The notes beneath the pieces were generated by a model. That model was not told the DNA's origin. It worked only from the letters and a program-made list of their open reading frames with translations, and did no database searches. Shown here in pieces: positions 1-8,489 of a DNA stretch of 53,742 nt (positions are counted from its first letter, which is position 1; the number at the start of each line of letters is the position of its first letter). The stretch lies in assembly GCA_903845365.1 (NCBI GenBank), contig CAIMXI010000414.1, positions 1 through 53,742 on the forward strand, in the 5' to 3' direction. Source of the stretch: an uncultured Geobacteraceae bacterium. GTDB taxonomy: Bacteria; Desulfobacterota; Desulfuromonadia; Geobacterales; Pseudopelobacteraceae. The translations under genes were made by a program, and so were the position numbers.

Positions 1-1
1 A

Positions 2-2983
2 TCAGTGCAAGCACTGCTCAATGGCTTTGCCTATATGGTTGACAATTTTGACCTTACAGCAGGGTTACGCTCCACCTATCTGCTTGATCTACACAAGGTC
101 TGCATGATGGGTGTGCAAACAAAGAATCTTAAGTCATCACCCGGCGATTTACGTTACCTTAATGCCGGCATGCCGTTTTTACCAAAAACCACTTCGCTTG
201 AAAACTTGCATGAAATCCTTACCATGCGCCGTGGCGACGGTACCAATGTTTTCAACACGGCAGCTTATATGAAACCTGCCGAGGCGCTTAACGCAGATGA
301 ACTCTATAACGCCATTCAGCGATTGGGCAAACTGAATTACCGTAATTGGTACCCAAACCTCTCGCAATCCGACCAAATCGCGCTCGAAAAAAAATCAGGG
401 CTTCAGGCTTTTTACAAGGCCAAGCATCAAGTCCAAATGCAGTTTGCCATCAAGGTTGATGACATTGTCGAGCGTTTTAATAACTCCATCACACAATCCA
501 CCTCAGCCGACGAGCGCCTGCGCGCTATTGCACTGGTAGTGCGCGAACTGGAACTGCTGCACCCCTTCCCCGATGGTAATTGCCGCACCGTGGCCTGTGT
601 TCTCCTGACACAAATGTTGCTCAATTACGAGTTTTCTCCCGCGCTGCTTGAGAACCCGAATCTTGACGGCGAGCTTTCGCTTGAACAATGGATAGAGGAA
701 ATTCGAAAAGGCATGCGCTTATTTGAGCAGCTTTTGCAAGATCCGAGTGCGGCTGTGTACAACTACCCAATCCGCGAAGCTAGCCAACAAAACCGCGATA
801 CTTTTGCCGTGATGTCCGCCGAACTGGTGAAAAAAATAGCGTCACACCAAGAGCTGTTTCTGACGCCTGAACGCCTCTTGCGCTATACGGGTGGGCATTG
901 GCATACGCCGCCGTGTTCACCCTTTTTGCGTTTCAGCGGTATTGGCACCTATAACACTTACGGTAGTGGCAATTTGTATTTCGCACTTGACATCGCCACA
1001 TGGGAGAAAGAGGGTAAAGATATACGTGAAGCTCTCTCTCTGGTGCTGTTTAAGGGCGTACGTGCACTGGTAATCGACAGACCTGAATACGCTAATGATT
1101 GGAGTGTGCCCGTGTGTCTTGTGCCAGATGCCTTCGCTGCCTTCAAGGCTGTTGCAGTACAGGTGCGCCAGGAACTTAACCCGCTGACCCTTCTGATTAC
1201 AGGTACCGAAGGTAAGACGGGTGCGAAGGTACAGCTACACCACTTGCTAAATACTCAAACCCGCGCCCACGGTGTACGTAACAGCGCCAACACTGAAGTG
1301 CCGGTATTACGTTCACTAGCGAGTCTGCGGGTAGATGACGAAGTAGAAATCAACGAGGTCTCGGTAGGCTCGGATGAGAAATATCGCGTAGAGCGTGCAA
1401 TCATTGTCAATCCGAATCTTTGCCTTTTCACCCACATCGGCCCTAACCATATGGACATGCACAAGACCATGGACAGCCTGTTGCGCGCTAAGTCCTCGGT
1501 GGTTGAGGGACTGCGTGAGGGAGGTATTTGTATCGTCGACACGGACAACATACACTGCGATGGCCTAAAGCAGTCAATCTGGACGCGCAAACCAGAGGCT
1601 TGCATCGTTGGCTATGGCAGTAGCCGCTCCGATACTGCGCAGCTACTGACTCATCGGTTTGACAGCGAGCGTTTAGGTTGGCAGGTGCGCGCCCGCATTG
1701 ACGAAGAGATCGTCGAATATTTTCTCCCCTTAATCCAGCAACACGCGCCTTTAGCCAGTGTGGGTGTACTGTTAACGGTTAAGCTGGCCGGATTCAATGT
1801 TCAACGTGCCGCAGCCGACTACGCAAGCTTGCAACCCTTCGAGACCATGGGGCAGATCAGCCGCCTTCATAAGGCCGGGGGGGATGTTCTGTTTTATGAC
1901 CAGAGTCGCCGAGGCGGCATATCTGGCATGCGTTCAGCCTTTGGTGATCTTGAGCACATCAAACCCAAGGGGCGTGTGGTAGCTTTGGTGGGCGGCATCT
2001 CGGTGCTCCGCGACAGCGACTGGACAAAAGAGGTTCACGGCGAGCTGGCTGAACTAATCAACCGTAGCCCTATAGACTTGCTGTTTACCACCGGCAACTA
2101 TATTAATTATGTACACGATCACTTGCAACGCCCACCATTTATAAACAGCAACGATCTGGAGGAACTTGCAAATTTGTTGGCGGAGGAAGTTAAACCGGGA
2201 GACCTTCTTTTTATCATCGGCAGCGCATACCTTTACTTAGGTCGTGTGGCTGAACGTCTGCGTGAAATTCTGGCCAACGGAGCTAAAGCACCTGCCGTGG
2301 TGATAGGCAACCATATCCGGGCAACCGACTACCGGCTGCTTAAGGTCTATGAAGCAGTTGCCCGGGGAGAGGGAGCTGTGAAGGCATCAGCATCTAATGG
2401 CGTCACCCACACTGAATACCAAACCTCGCTAACGCAGCACAATGACTATGCCGCTTTCCGAGGCCATTTGCTGGAAGGATTCTTTAACGACTTGCTAGAG
2501 ATACTTCCAAGCGTACATCCCATGCACTGCGTCAATAAGGCCCTGGAAAACACCGACTGGGCTCAATACGTGGTAACTCCGGCCTTCTGTAAAAGCTGGT
2601 TCAATAACCTTGACAAGAAACCAGATATACGTTCTAAACAGATATTTGGAAGTTTTTTTGACTTTGGCGATAACCAGTTCTTACTGCACATAAACGCTGC
2701 AACAAGTAACCTGCACATTGGTTTAGTGAACTGCCTGCGGGAAGGCGACAAATGGAAACCACATGCCATGACAGCCGAACAAGCGCAGATGGCGCTAGCT
2801 CGTTACCCTCACTTGCAGCCGTTGGGCGCAGTCTACCGGACCTGGGGGGCAAAGTGGTTGTCCGTGGATTTGGGTCGCTTGATAGACATTACAAAACCAG
2901 AACATTTTCTGACTATAGTTGACTGCGCAAACTCTCTTCTCTTTTCCAACCTGATTCGTCCCTTCGTTCAGGAGCTTGCCTGA
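2..2983 (+). CDS. Fic domain / Mur-ligase-like fusion protein (5' end beyond window)
   Basis: The frame is open to the first base of the window, so the true start probably lies upstream; the first possible start is a GTG at base 5. Numbering from that GTG, a Fic-type motif HPFPDGNCR lies at residues 186-194; the usual G or K before the Arg is Cys here. A Mur-ligase-type P-loop GTEGKTG follows at about 400-406. A motif FYDQSRRGGISG near residue 630 sits where Mur ligases carry their C-terminal substrate-binding segment. The last ~230 residues match no family I recognise. Fic domains usually transfer AMP to proteins; Mur-type ligases make ATP-dependent amide bonds through an acyl phosphate. The fusion suggests a biosynthetic enzyme with a regulatory or transferase head. 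It is the first visible gene of a compact plus-strand operon. The domain calls are firm; the substrate is unknown. Confidence 0.75.
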   Translation, partial: SVQALLNGFAYMVDNFDLTAGLRSTYLLDLHKVCMMGVQTKNLKSSPGDLRYLNAGMPFLPKTTSLENLHEILTMRRGDGTNVFNTAAYMKPAEALNADELYNAIQRLGKLNYRNWYPNLSQSDQIALEKKSGLQAFYKAKHQVQMQFAIKVDDIVERFNNSITQSTSADERLRAIALVVRELELLHPFPDGNCRTVACVLLTQMLLNYEFSPALLENPNLDGELSLEQWIEEIRKGMRLFEQLLQDPSAAVYNYPIREASQQNRDTFAVMSAELVKKIASHQELFLTPERLLRYTGGHWHTPPCSPFLRFSGIGTYNTYGSGNLYFALDIATWEKEGKDIREALSLVLFKGVRALVIDRPEYANDWSVPVCLVPDAFAAFKAVAVQVRQELNPLTLLITGTEGKTGAKVQLHHLLNTQTRAHGVRNSANTEVPVLRSLASLRVDDEVEINEVSVGSDEKYRVERAIIVNPNLCLFTHIGPNHMDMHKTMDSLLRAKSSVVEGLREGGICIVDTDNIHCDGLKQSIWTRKPEACIVGYGSSRSDTAQLLTHRFDSERLGWQVRARIDEEIVEYFLPLIQQHAPLASVGVLLTVKLAGFNVQRAAADYASLQPFETMGQISRLHKAGGDVLFYDQSRRGGISGMRSAFGDLEHIKPKGRVVALVGGISVLRDSDWTKEVHGELAELINRSPIDLLFTTGNYINYVHDHLQRPPFINSNDLEELANLLAEEVKPGDLLFIIGSAYLYLGRVAERLREILANGAKAPAVVIGNHIRATDYRLLKVYEAVARGEGAVKASASNGVTHTEYQTSLTQHNDYAAFRGHLLEGFFNDLLEILPSVHPMHCVNKALENTDWAQYVVTPAFCKSWFNNLDKKPDIRSKQIFGSFFDFGDNQFLLHINAATSNLHIGLVNCLREGDKWKPHAMTAEQAQMALARYPHLQPLGAVYRTWGAKWLSVDLGRLIDITKPEHFLTIVDCANSLLFSNLIRPFVQELA

Positions 2984-3000
2984 GGGTGAAAGGAAAAACT

Positions 3001-4080
3001 GTGTACGAAAAACTTACTCAAACTCACATTTACACACCTGGGCCAGTTAAGATGGCTGTCGATACATTACACCTCGGCGCAATACAGACACCATATTTTC
3101 GCAACCAGGCATTCTCTGAAATTGTGCTGGAGAGTGAGGCGATGCTTCTGCAAATGGCCAATGCTCCTCCAGGCAGTCGCTGCGTCTTCTTGACAGCTTC
3201 TGGCACCGCTGCGATGGAAGCTTGCGTAATAAACCTGTTGGATAAAAAGCATCCGGTCGGTGTAGTAAATGGTGGAACTTTCGGTCAGCGCTTCAAAGAT
3301 ATCTGCACCTTACATCAGGTGCCGGTGCAGACACTGCTGGTCGACCGAGATCCTTTAGACGACGGCAAGTTACTGGCAACGCTGAAGGACGTCAACGCTT
3401 TACTTATCAATGCTCACGAAACGAGCATCGGTCATTGCTATGATATTGGTGCTACGGGTGCCTGGTGCCGACAGCATAATGCATTGCATATTGTAGACGC
3501 TATCAGCCTGTTCGTAACAGACCCCATAGACATGCAGGCGGCCAACATCGACGCACTGATTATTTCCTCTCACAAAGGTCTTGCTTTGCCGCCCGGCCTA
3601 TCGATGGTACTGTTGTCACCACAAGCACTTAACCGCGTACGACCTAGTGGCAGTTTCTACCTTGACTTTGCTTCACATTTAGATGACGGCAAGCGAGGTC
3701 AGACACCATTTACGCCGGCAGTGTCCATTATTCTTCAACTACATCAGCGTCTGCTAAAACTAAGTATAAATGGCTTGACTCCTGAGTGGCAACACACGGC
3801 AGAGTTGGCCGCTCACTTCCGCAGGGGGGTATCCGCTCTTCCACTGACCTTTTACTCAACATGTATGCCAAATGCCATGACAGCATTGCAAGTTGGCGCT
3901 GGCTGGTCAGCACTTCAGGTTGTACGGGCATTGCAAGAACACCACCAATGCGTTGTGGCGCCTAACGGAGGTGCATTACGTGACACGGTCTTTCGCGTTG
4001 CGCACATGGGCGCACTCAATTATGCCGACATGGATCGACTCATAGCAGCATTAACTGACGTAATGGGAGAACAACAATGA
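3001..4080 (+). CDS. Class V PLP aminotransferase, PhnW-like
   Basis: The protein has the class V (fold type I) aminotransferase layout: an N-terminal YTPGPV segment, the glycine-rich TASGTAAMEA region, and the PLP-lysine motif SHKGLALPPG near residue 195. The closest familiar relatives are 2-aminoethylphosphonate-pyruvate and alanine-glyoxylate transaminases. I place the start at GTG 3001 because AAGGA precedes it by about 6 bases; a GTG at 2986 is also in frame but has no such site. The gene lies 17 bases after the Fic/Mur gene, and its stop overlaps the next start by 4 bases, so the two are probably translationally coupled. With a PntC-like nucleotidyltransferase next door, an aminoalkylphosphonate or other small amine is a reasonable substrate guess. 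No PEP mutase is visible in the window. Confidence 0.8.
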   Translation: MYEKLTQTHIYTPGPVKMAVDTLHLGAIQTPYFRNQAFSEIVLESEAMLLQMANAPPGSRCVFLTASGTAAMEACVINLLDKKHPVGVVNGGTFGQRFKDICTLHQVPVQTLLVDRDPLDDGKLLATLKDVNALLINAHETSIGHCYDIGATGAWCRQHNALHIVDAISLFVTDPIDMQAANIDALIISSHKGLALPPGLSMVLLSPQALNRVRPSGSFYLDFASHLDDGKRGQTPFTPAVSIILQLHQRLLKLSINGLTPEWQHTAELAAHFRRGVSALPLTFYSTCMPNAMTALQVGAGWSALQVVRALQEHHQCVVAPNGGALRDTVFRVAHMGALNYADMDRLIAALTDVMGEQQ

Positions 4081-4793
4081 AAGTCCTCATCATGGCCGCC
4101 GGCGTGGGCAGCCGCATCACTCGCCACCTGCAGAATCAGCCCAAGTGTTGCGTCGATATCGAAGGTAAGTCACTCATCAAAACCACCATGGAATTACTAA
4201 ATCGACGAGGTCTAACTCAAGTCGCTATCGTCACGGGCTACCAGGCGAAATTTATCCATGAGGCCTTAGAAGGCTTTCAGTACACCCGCTACTTCAACCC
4301 ATTCTACCGGGTAGCCAATTCGATCTCGTCAGTTTGGTTTGCACGCGAGTTCCTGGCCGGAGATGATATCATCATAATGAATGGTGATGTTTTCATGGAA
4401 GACGCCGTGCTAGATCAGCTACTTGCTGACAGTCACTCTCCTGTCTTGCTTTGTGATAGCACACGCATAGAAGAGGCAGACTACCGATTTCAATGGGCAG
4501 ATGGACGTCTACTTAAGTACGGCAAGCAACTCAGTAACGAAGAAACCACCGGCGAATATGTAGGTATCGCCAGGCTTAGTCGCGAATACCTTGTGGGCTT
4601 TCGCCAGCGCGTCATCGAAGCGGTAGGCAGCGAGGACTACGCCTGCTGGTGGGAGGACATCATCTACCGCACAGTGGACCAAGGTGCTGAAGTACATGTC
4701 AAAGACATTGCCGGGAACTTCTGGGCTGAAGTCGATTACATCGAAGACTACGAACGGATCAAGGCATTTGTTCGCAAGTCTCACCGGCGCTAA
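4077..4793 (+). CDS. Sugar/alkylphosphate nucleotidyltransferase (PntC/LicC-like)
   Basis: This is a 238-residue GT-A-fold nucleotidyltransferase. The N-terminal signature MAAGVGSR (residues 7-14) and the nearby QPKC segment are the nucleotide-binding loop and substrate Lys of this family; MNGDVF near residue 101 holds the metal-binding Asp. The NPFYRVANSISSVW segment resembles cytidylyltransferases acting on phosphocholine (LicC) or 2-aminoethylphosphonate (PntC). I infer that it makes a CDP- or CMP-activated small headgroup. Its ATG overlaps the aminotransferase stop (ATGA), which supports the two acting in sequence: amine formation, then nucleotidyl activation. CTP use and the exact substrate cannot be read from the sequence. 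Confidence 0.75.
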   Translation: MKVLIMAAGVGSRITRHLQNQPKCCVDIEGKSLIKTTMELLNRRGLTQVAIVTGYQAKFIHEALEGFQYTRYFNPFYRVANSISSVWFAREFLAGDDIIIMNGDVFMEDAVLDQLLADSHSPVLLCDSTRIEEADYRFQWADGRLLKYGKQLSNEETTGEYVGIARLSREYLVGFRQRVIEAVGSEDYACWWEDIIYRTVDQGAEVHVKDIAGNFWAEVDYIEDYERIKAFVRKSHRR

Positions 4794-4815
4794 TTTAATG
4801 CAGACAGAGGGGAAC

Positions 4816-7665
4816 ATGGCTAATTTTGTAGTCACTCCTGCTTGCCTAGGCGTCATGTTGACAGCGCCAAGCGGCAGCACTCCTTATGAACGAGCTTTTA
4901 TTCTGGGGAGGTTTCGCTGTTTTTATAACCTGAATGGCGGCAATTCTGCACCAGCTGATGCTGCTGATACAAATTATACTGGTGTACCGGATTTCGTGGT
5001 CGGACAAGTTCAAAATTTACTTAATGCACATCATGTATACACAAATATTATGGGCTTACCTGACTTTTTTTATGAAGGCTATCTGCAACGGCAAGGTTTG
5101 AGTTATGTTGATGTTGTGTTTGATGATATACCTGTCCAGCGCGGTTTGGCCTCTGATAAAATAACGGACTTCACGCCTGATTTTCTTCGAGAAAGTGAAT
5201 ATGAGGGGCTTTCCATCATATTGCGGCTGCACCGTGCATTACCGATTAGCAGTCTAACACCGGCGCATGAGCTTTTTCACATTTTTCAATATGCCTGCTT
5301 ACCATTGTTCAACATGTGGTTCATGGAGGGTCTTGCCAGACATGGGCAGCGCTGGTTGTCAGACAAAAAACTCATATCACTACCGCTGCCTCAAAACCAA
5401 CTGGAAATTGAAGTTTTATTGCAACGGTGGCATGATTCGGAGTCTTTTTGGAATCGACTGGGTGAATTATGCAACGTTGAGCCTGATGAGACCGTTGTGG
5501 TAAAAGAGGCACACTTGGAAAATTCTGCTAATCCGCATCTGGCAGGACAACGTTTCATGTCTGTTTTTTTTCGCCATACTTTGCAGCAAATACTGAATAT
5601 GCGTACAGACATGCCTACGCGACTTTTACCTGAAGATGGCAACTGGGCAGCTGTTGAAAAACGTTCAGGAGCAAATAATCGCTACATCCTGCGTGCAATT
5701 TGTAATGCAGTCAGCGAACTGGCGCCGCAGCACTGTCCTGAGTTGGAGAACTTTATTGACTTGTTACGAAAACTTGACCGCCAATATAACACACTTCAAA
5801 GTGCACCCACAGTGCAACAATTATTACGTATTCTACAGCAGCACTCTTTATCATCTGTTTATCTAACTCCAAATGGATTGCTACAGTGTGATTCATACGA
5901 TCCCGTGACAGGAACGCTTTCTATACCGGAGATCATTTTTCCCGCCGGTCAACTTACCGACGCAGACCTTGATAGCTTTATTGTCGTACGCCACATAATT
6001 GGCTCTTTAAGTATTCAAAATCAGCCTGATATTACAAGCTTGAATGGCTTAAGGATGATCGTAGCCGTTGAAGGTAATATTGACATCGAGAACACCGGAT
6101 TAGCTGATCTAAAAGATGTTTTTCCAGTACTAGAACGCATAAAGGGTCATCTTCGTATACATAATAATAGAAAGCTTAAAGTTATAACTGGTTTCAATTC
6201 GCTGGTTAGTATTGATAAAGCGCTAGAAATTACGGATCATCCATTGCTAGCCACTCTTGAAGCTTTTTGTAGTCTTTGGGAAATCAAAAAAGAATCGTTG
6301 CTCATGAGAGCATCACCAATGCTTAGTATTATTAAAGGCTTTAGTGTCCTGCAATATTCCAGAGGTGTACATTTAGAAAAGCTTTCAATAGGCAATGTTG
6401 ATTTTTTGTCACAGCTTTTTTCAAAGAATCCAGATTTTCCTGGTTCAATAAAACTGGAGTCTTGCCGATTGACAAATATCAATGCTTTATCTGGCTTGAG
6501 AAGCGTTAGAAACTCACTTTATTTGCATAATAATATTTTAACTGACCTTTCTCCCCTGATGGAATTAACTCAGGTTGGCGCCAGTTTCTCGCTTTCAGGC
6601 AATCTGTTAAAAGATTTGCGACCATTGAGCAAGCTTGTGAAAGTTAACGGAATGCTGGGTTTGGCAAATAACAAGCTGGAATGTTTAGATGGTCTTGAAA
6701 ATCTTTGTTTTCTAAAAACAGTCAAGTGGGGTATTGAGTCACGCACCCTAGTAATCCGTGGCAACAAAGAATTAAGGGATATTACAGCTGTAAAAAATGT
6801 GCAAACTGATGACAGGTATATAATAATATATTGTGATTCAATTCGTCAGTATGAGAAACGACCATCTTGTACTGATCCTTTTCATAGTAATGTACTTCAA
6901 ATTCATGATGTACAGAATAAACGTGTCGTTCCCACTTGGCAGTGGATTACAAAAAATAGTCACGATTATTCCTTTTTCAGGCAAACAACACATAACAAAA
7001 TATTGACATACATGCATGATTTTGAATTAGATTCCGACACACTCGTAATTTCATTTGCAGGCGTTGGAGGAAATTTGGGTGGGGTTTTTTACAATCGCTA
7101 TGGTCTCATTGTAAATCGTATCAACACGCACAAGATTTTTATTAATGATACTCTCAATCGCTGGTACCAATCGGGTATTCCTGGTATTACAGCAAATATT
7201 GCAGAAACAATTGAATATATATCATTTTTAAAAGGGACAAATAAGTATCGAAAAGTGGTCTGTATCGGGCAGTCAGCAGGAGGGTACATGTCTTTGCTGG
7301 TTGGTCATCAAATTGGAGCGACTGACGTAGTAGCCTTTGCCCCACAGACATTTCTTGATCAAGCCAATCGAACTTATTACGGCGACTCTCGCTGGAGCCA
7401 ACTCTTAAAAAAACTACCTGAGAATATTCCGCACCGTTATTTGGATCTGCGTGAAATTTACAAACAGCCTCAACAAAATGATGCAAGAATACACGTACAT
7501 TATTCTATGAGACAGGCACTTGACGTTAAACATATAGAGCATCTCGGAGATTTTCCAGGTTTATTACGCCACCCGTATGACTCGGAGACACATGAGGTAT
7601 CGATATATCTGGATAGGGAGTTAAATATTTTGAACAATATTATTATTGATACTATCGAAAACTGA
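4816..7665 (+). CDS. Three-part protein: HExxH peptidase-like, receptor-L/LRR-like, serine-hydrolase-like
   Basis: About 949 residues. I chose ATG 4816 because AGAGGGG precedes it; ATG 4798 is also in frame. The N-terminal third contains HELFH followed some 20 residues later by WFMEGLARH, the HExxH-plus-Glu arrangement of gluzincin metallopeptidases. The middle (roughly residues 380-700) is a run of irregular leucine-rich or receptor-L-type repeats (for example SLSIQN, LRIHNN, LYLHNN). The C-terminal ~250 residues look like an alpha/beta hydrolase with the nucleophile elbow GQSAGG and a following VVAFAPQTF segment. No signal peptide is evident. Base composition is clearly AT-richer than the three genes upstream, suggesting a separate origin. 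I know no described protein with this domain order; its role in the operon is open. Confidence 0.7.
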   Translation: MANFVVTPACLGVMLTAPSGSTPYERAFILGRFRCFYNLNGGNSAPADAADTNYTGVPDFVVGQVQNLLNAHHVYTNIMGLPDFFYEGYLQRQGLSYVDVVFDDIPVQRGLASDKITDFTPDFLRESEYEGLSIILRLHRALPISSLTPAHELFHIFQYACLPLFNMWFMEGLARHGQRWLSDKKLISLPLPQNQLEIEVLLQRWHDSESFWNRLGELCNVEPDETVVVKEAHLENSANPHLAGQRFMSVFFRHTLQQILNMRTDMPTRLLPEDGNWAAVEKRSGANNRYILRAICNAVSELAPQHCPELENFIDLLRKLDRQYNTLQSAPTVQQLLRILQQHSLSSVYLTPNGLLQCDSYDPVTGTLSIPEIIFPAGQLTDADLDSFIVVRHIIGSLSIQNQPDITSLNGLRMIVAVEGNIDIENTGLADLKDVFPVLERIKGHLRIHNNRKLKVITGFNSLVSIDKALEITDHPLLATLEAFCSLWEIKKESLLMRASPMLSIIKGFSVLQYSRGVHLEKLSIGNVDFLSQLFSKNPDFPGSIKLESCRLTNINALSGLRSVRNSLYLHNNILTDLSPLMELTQVGASFSLSGNLLKDLRPLSKLVKVNGMLGLANNKLECLDGLENLCFLKTVKWGIESRTLVIRGNKELRDITAVKNVQTDDRYIIIYCDSIRQYEKRPSCTDPFHSNVLQIHDVQNKRVVPTWQWITKNSHDYSFFRQTTHNKILTYMHDFELDSDTLVISFAGVGGNLGGVFYNRYGLIVNRINTHKIFINDTLNRWYQSGIPGITANIAETIEYISFLKGTNKYRKVVCIGQSAGGYMSLLVGHQIGATDVVAFAPQTFLDQANRTYYGDSRWSQLLKKLPENIPHRYLDLREIYKQPQQNDARIHVHYSMRQALDVKHIEHLGDFPGLLRHPYDSETHEVSIYLDRELNILNNIIIDTIEN

Positions 7666-7667
7666 CC

Positions 7668-8486
7668 TTGAATACAAATACAACTCCCACAAAAATACTT
7701 CTTGCCCACAATTGGGTTCAAGCATTAAAAAAATGCCACTGGCTAATTCCACATCACCTATTTTTTGATGATGCGCATAAAGTAATCGCATATTGTCACC
7801 AGCACAAAATCGATATTATTTTCGCAAATAGTCACCGCCTCCAGGATCTTCTTGAAAAAAAGCAAGAGTTGTTTAAGGAACATAATATACAGTTTATAGT
7901 CAATAGTAGATATGTAATTGATACATTTGCAGATAAAAAATTATTTAACCACTTTATGGTAGATAACGGATTTGCTGAGTATATTCCAAAAGATTATTTT
8001 GATAACAGTGAGGTTCAATACCCTTGTATTGTAAAGCCAGTAATGGGAGGTGCAGGCCGTGGAGTGTGTATTGTCTATTGTGCAGATGATTTAACAGATA
8101 TCGACCGCAATAAAAATATCGTTTCAGAATATTTAGTGGGTGCGGAATATGCGACCAGTATATTTTACCAACACAACCAAGTAATTAATCATTTTACATA
8201 CTGCAAAACCAGCAACCAAGCTTATTACGTACTTCAACAGACTGGTCAATCTATAGTCGTTGAAAAATGCCCTACACCATTCCTGGATATTTTTACAAGC
8301 ATCTTAAAAAAAGCCACCCCTGATGGTGAAAGTTGTCAGTGCAGCATAAATTATAAAATCATCAACAACCAACCAAAGATTTTTGAAATCAATTGTCGCA
8401 TTGGCTACACACTCGCTTGTTTTCCTGATGATTTTAAAATATTTATGGACAGTTATGTGGCCGCTTTATCAGCCGAGGCAACCTAG
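7668..8486 (+). CDS. ATP-grasp family ligase
   Basis: A 272-residue protein with ATP-grasp features: the lysine and glycine-rich loop of IVKPVMGGAGRGV (around residues 122-134) and a C-terminal metal-binding block CSINYKI...FEINCRIG (around 223-246) with the Glu and Asn that bind Mg-ATP. ATP-grasp enzymes join a carboxylate to an amine or thiol through an acyl phosphate. The only plausible start is TTG 7668, two bases after the upstream stop; no in-frame ATG occurs until well inside the protein. Composition is strongly AT-rich, as in the genes on both sides. As the third amide-forming enzyme of the operon, it argues for a peptide-like product. Confidence 0.8.
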   Translation: MNTNTTPTKILLAHNWVQALKKCHWLIPHHLFFDDAHKVIAYCHQHKIDIIFANSHRLQDLLEKKQELFKEHNIQFIVNSRYVIDTFADKKLFNHFMVDNGFAEYIPKDYFDNSEVQYPCIVKPVMGGAGRGVCIVYCADDLTDIDRNKNIVSEYLVGAEYATSIFYQHNQVINHFTYCKTSNQAYYVLQQTGQSIVVEKCPTPFLDIFTSILKKATPDGESCQCSINYKIINNQPKIFEINCRIGYTLACFPDDFKIFMDSYVAALSAEAT

Positions 8487-8489
8487 CCA

